Below, one piece after another: positions 62,209 through 64,000 of a stretch of DNA of 64,000 bases. The DNA is taken from assembly GCF_000014685.1 (NCBI RefSeq), contig NC_008321.1:558001-622000 (forward strand), in the 5' to 3' direction. Source of the DNA: Shewanella sp. MR-4. Its GTDB lineage: Bacteria; Pseudomonadota; Gammaproteobacteria; Enterobacterales; Shewanellaceae. Every line of letters begins with the position of its first letter. Positions within the stretch are counted from its first letter, which is position 1. Under the pieces are notes generated by a model. The model was not told the origin of the DNA, ran no database searches, and saw only the letters and a program-made list of their open reading frames with translations. Both the position numbers and the translations under genes were made by a program.

Positions 62209-63471
62209 GTGCCTGCTGCCAAGCTATTTGAACAACTGATGCAATTGCCCGCGGCCGTGCGGCAATATTTGCTGATCACCTTCAATTACTGGAGTTTTAC
62301 CTTAACCGATGGCGCACTGCGGATGTTGGTGGTACTGCATTTCCACGATCTCGGTTATACGCCATTCGCGATTGCGATGTTGTTCTTGTTTTATGAGATT
62401 TTTGGTGTAGTCACTAATCTCATCGGCGGTTATCTTGGCGCTCGCCTAGGGCTTAATCGCACTATGAATCTAGGCCTTGGTATGCAGGTGTTGGCATTAG
62501 GGATGTTATTGGTGCCAGCGGCCAGTTTACCACTGTGGCTCGCGGGCGTGCCCTGGGTGATGGCGGCGCAGGCGCTTTCGGGGATAGCTAAAGATCTCAA
62601 TAAGATGAGTGCAAAAAGCGCGATTAAGTTGCTGGTGCCAAAAGGTGAACAGGGCAAACTTTATCAGTGGGTAGCCTTATTAACGGGTTCTAAAAATGCC
62701 CTCAAGGGAGCGGGATTTTTCCTCGGTGGTGCCTTGTTGGCCTGGTTAGGTTTTAACATGGCAATCACCGCCATGATGACGGTGCTGGCGTTTGTGTGGC
62801 TTATGAGCCTCGCCTTGCTGAAAAAGGATCTAGGTAAAGCCAAGAACAAGCCAAAGTTTACTGAGATTTTTTCGAAGAGCCGCTGTGTAAACATTCTCTC
62901 GGCGGCGCGACTCTTCCTGTTTGCCGCAAGGGATGTGTGGTTTGTGGTGGCGCTGCCCGTGTATTTGGCAAGCCAATTGGGCTGGGATCATTGGGCCGTG
63001 GGTGGCTTTTTAGCCGTTTGGGTTATCGGTTACGGTATAGTGCAAACCTTAGCGCCTAAGATTACGGGAGCGAGTCGAGCCGATGCCTCCCATAGCATCC
63101 CTGATGGTTATACCGCCTTAGTTTGGTCGAGTTTACTCACTCTTGTACCCGCTTTGATAGCCATCTGCCTGTATTTAAATCTCGCACCACAGCTGAGTCT
63201 GCTCTTGGGGTTGTTGTTATTTGGCGGGCTGTTTGCGATTAACTCTTCACTGCACAGTTATTTGATTGTGAGTTATGCCAGTGAAGAGGCGGTATCCCTC
63301 GATGTTGGATTTTATTATATGGCCAATGCTATGGGGCGTTTAGTGGGAACAGTGCTTTCTGGCTGGGTCTATCAGAGTTATGGACTGGTAGCTTGTTTAT
63401 GGATTTCGACTGCCTTTATCGCGACTACGGCCTTGATTTCTATTAAGTTGCCTCGACAAGTGAAGGAATAA
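62209..63471 (+). CDS. arsJ: ArsJ, 1-arseno-3-phosphoglycerate exporter (MFS)
   Basis: 420 residues with about eleven or twelve membrane helices and ArsJ-specific segments near the N-terminus (NYWSFTLTDGALRMLVVLHFHDLGYTPFAIAMLFLFYEIFGVVTNLIGGYLGARLGLN). It exports the arseno-phosphoglycerate made by the upstream GAPDH, giving arsenate resistance. The start is GTG at 62209 with TTAGGAG upstream, nine bases after GAPDH. Confidence 0.94.
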   Translation: MPAAKLFEQLMQLPAAVRQYLLITFNYWSFTLTDGALRMLVVLHFHDLGYTPFAIAMLFLFYEIFGVVTNLIGGYLGARLGLNRTMNLGLGMQVLALGMLLVPAASLPLWLAGVPWVMAAQALSGIAKDLNKMSAKSAIKLLVPKGEQGKLYQWVALLTGSKNALKGAGFFLGGALLAWLGFNMAITAMMTVLAFVWLMSLALLKKDLGKAKNKPKFTEIFSKSRCVNILSAARLFLFAARDVWFVVALPVYLASQLGWDHWAVGGFLAVWVIGYGIVQTLAPKITGASRADASHSIPDGYTALVWSSLLTLVPALIAICLYLNLAPQLSLLLGLLLFGGLFAINSSLHSYLIVSYASEEAVSLDVGFYYMANAMGRLVGTVLSGWVYQSYGLVACLWISTAFIATTALISIKLPRQVKE

Positions 63472-63475
63472 CAAG

Positions 63476-64000
63476 ATGTTAATCTTGCGAAAGCACTTAA
63501 AGGGTAACCGTTCTATTGGCTTAGCCTGTATTGCTTCGCTACTTGCAGCCTCTGTTTCGCCACTCTCAGCATCGGTTTCCCCAACGTTAAGTTCCAAAGA
63601 GGCCGACATACCCAATCTTGCTTCAAAACCCATTCGAGATTGGAAAAATCCTGCTTACATCATCCAAGCTTTTGATGAGATAGCCCTTAAAAATGAATAC
63701 GATAAAGATAAGCATCGGGTACGGAAATGGCGTCAGCCCGTGCGCGTCTTTGTCGAGCATCAAGTGGGCGATAATGGGTTGCATGCACAATTGGTGCTGA
63801 TGCATTTAAGCCATCTGGCACAAATCACGGGTCATAGTATTTTGCCGGTAGATAAGCTAGAAGAGGCTAATTTACATTTAGTCTTTACCCGCCAATCCCA
63901 ATGGGCCGATGAGGTGATGCGTCTTATGGGGGCGAGTGCAGCCAGTAATATTCATGGCTCTGTTTGTATGGGCAAATTTGCCCTCAACTCTCAGAATGAG
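63476..64000 (+). CDS. Exported DUF2927-like protein, C-terminus outside window
   Basis: 175 codons from the ATG at 63476, open to the window edge. A signal peptide covers about residues 1-33 (ending VSPLSASVS). The mature part shows WRQPVRVFVEHQVGDNG, then LMHLSHLAQITGHSI and LHLVFTRQSQWADEVMRLMG, resembling the DUF2927 pattern. The start has AAGGAATAACAAG upstream and lies 4 bases after arsJ, so it shares the ars transcript. Its link with arsenic is unknown. Confidence 0.7.
   Translation, partial: MLILRKHLKGNRSIGLACIASLLAASVSPLSASVSPTLSSKEADIPNLASKPIRDWKNPAYIIQAFDEIALKNEYDKDKHRVRKWRQPVRVFVEHQVGDNGLHAQLVLMHLSHLAQITGHSILPVDKLEEANLHLVFTRQSQWADEVMRLMGASAASNIHGSVCMGKFALNSQNE

Overview
The window reads as chromosomal DNA of a Shewanella-type gammaproteobacterium. 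This rests on a multiheme sulfite reductase (sir) locus, a fatty acid cis/trans isomerase, a GlyGly-CTERM subtilase, the ubiD-fre pair, and Shewanella-like palindromic repeats. Species is not resolved. No rRNA, tRNA or CRISPR array was seen.

Region by region. (1) 1-11.3 kb: anaerobic sulfite respiration. A divergent CcmF-type heme lyase faces the octaheme reductase gene sirA. Behind sirA come a rhodanese, an FKBP isomerase, a TPR protein, the NrfC/NrfD-like quinol dehydrogenase pair sirC-sirD, and a complete nosL-nosD-nosF-nosY copper-maturation set with no nosZ. (2) 11.5-23.6 kb: a CadC-like regulator, an M13 peptidase, Cti, a 1648-residue subtilase and a flavin reductase-like protein. (3) 23.6-27.5 kb: an accessory patch with a repeat remnant, an unrecognised ankyrin-like exported protein, and an IS110-family (IS1111-like) element inside a REP-like palindrome. 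Its 3' non-coding end folds like a bridge RNA. (4) 27.6-35.7 kb: fre, ubiD, an MFS exporter, an SDR, an AccB-like protein lacking the biotin lysine, aroQ, arfB and small exported proteins. (5) 35.9-41.9 kb: a heavy-metal RND efflux operon. (6) 42-47.4 kb: a monooxygenase-like gene split by a 270-bp MITE-like element, mscL, a LysR regulator divergent from an EmrAB-type pump, and a second related MITE-like element. (7) 47.4-55.9 kb: an acetyltransferase and a small monooxygenase, then a module with a VpsR-like sigma-54 activator, a secreted protein behind a good -24/-12 promoter, and an M11-type metalloprotease. A decayed copy of the monooxygenase closes the module and a radical SAM gene follows. 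(8) 55.9-64 kb: a Fur-box-controlled TonB receptor and an arsenic operon (arsR, ACR3, permease, small thioredoxin-like protein, GAPDH, arsJ), then a partial DUF2927-like gene.

How the parts work together. SirC/SirD should pass quinol electrons to periplasmic SirA, while the heme lyase, FKBP, TPR and Nos proteins look like maturation factors. The Nos set may supply the copper known in the homologous MccA. The ars operon combines arsenite extrusion with the GAPDH/ArsJ route that exports 1-arseno-3-phosphoglycerate. The most unusual items are the BCCP-like protein with Arg at the biotin site, the bridge-RNA candidate with two guide-like heptamers matching its own insertion site, and the sigma-54 module bounded by a duplicated gene.
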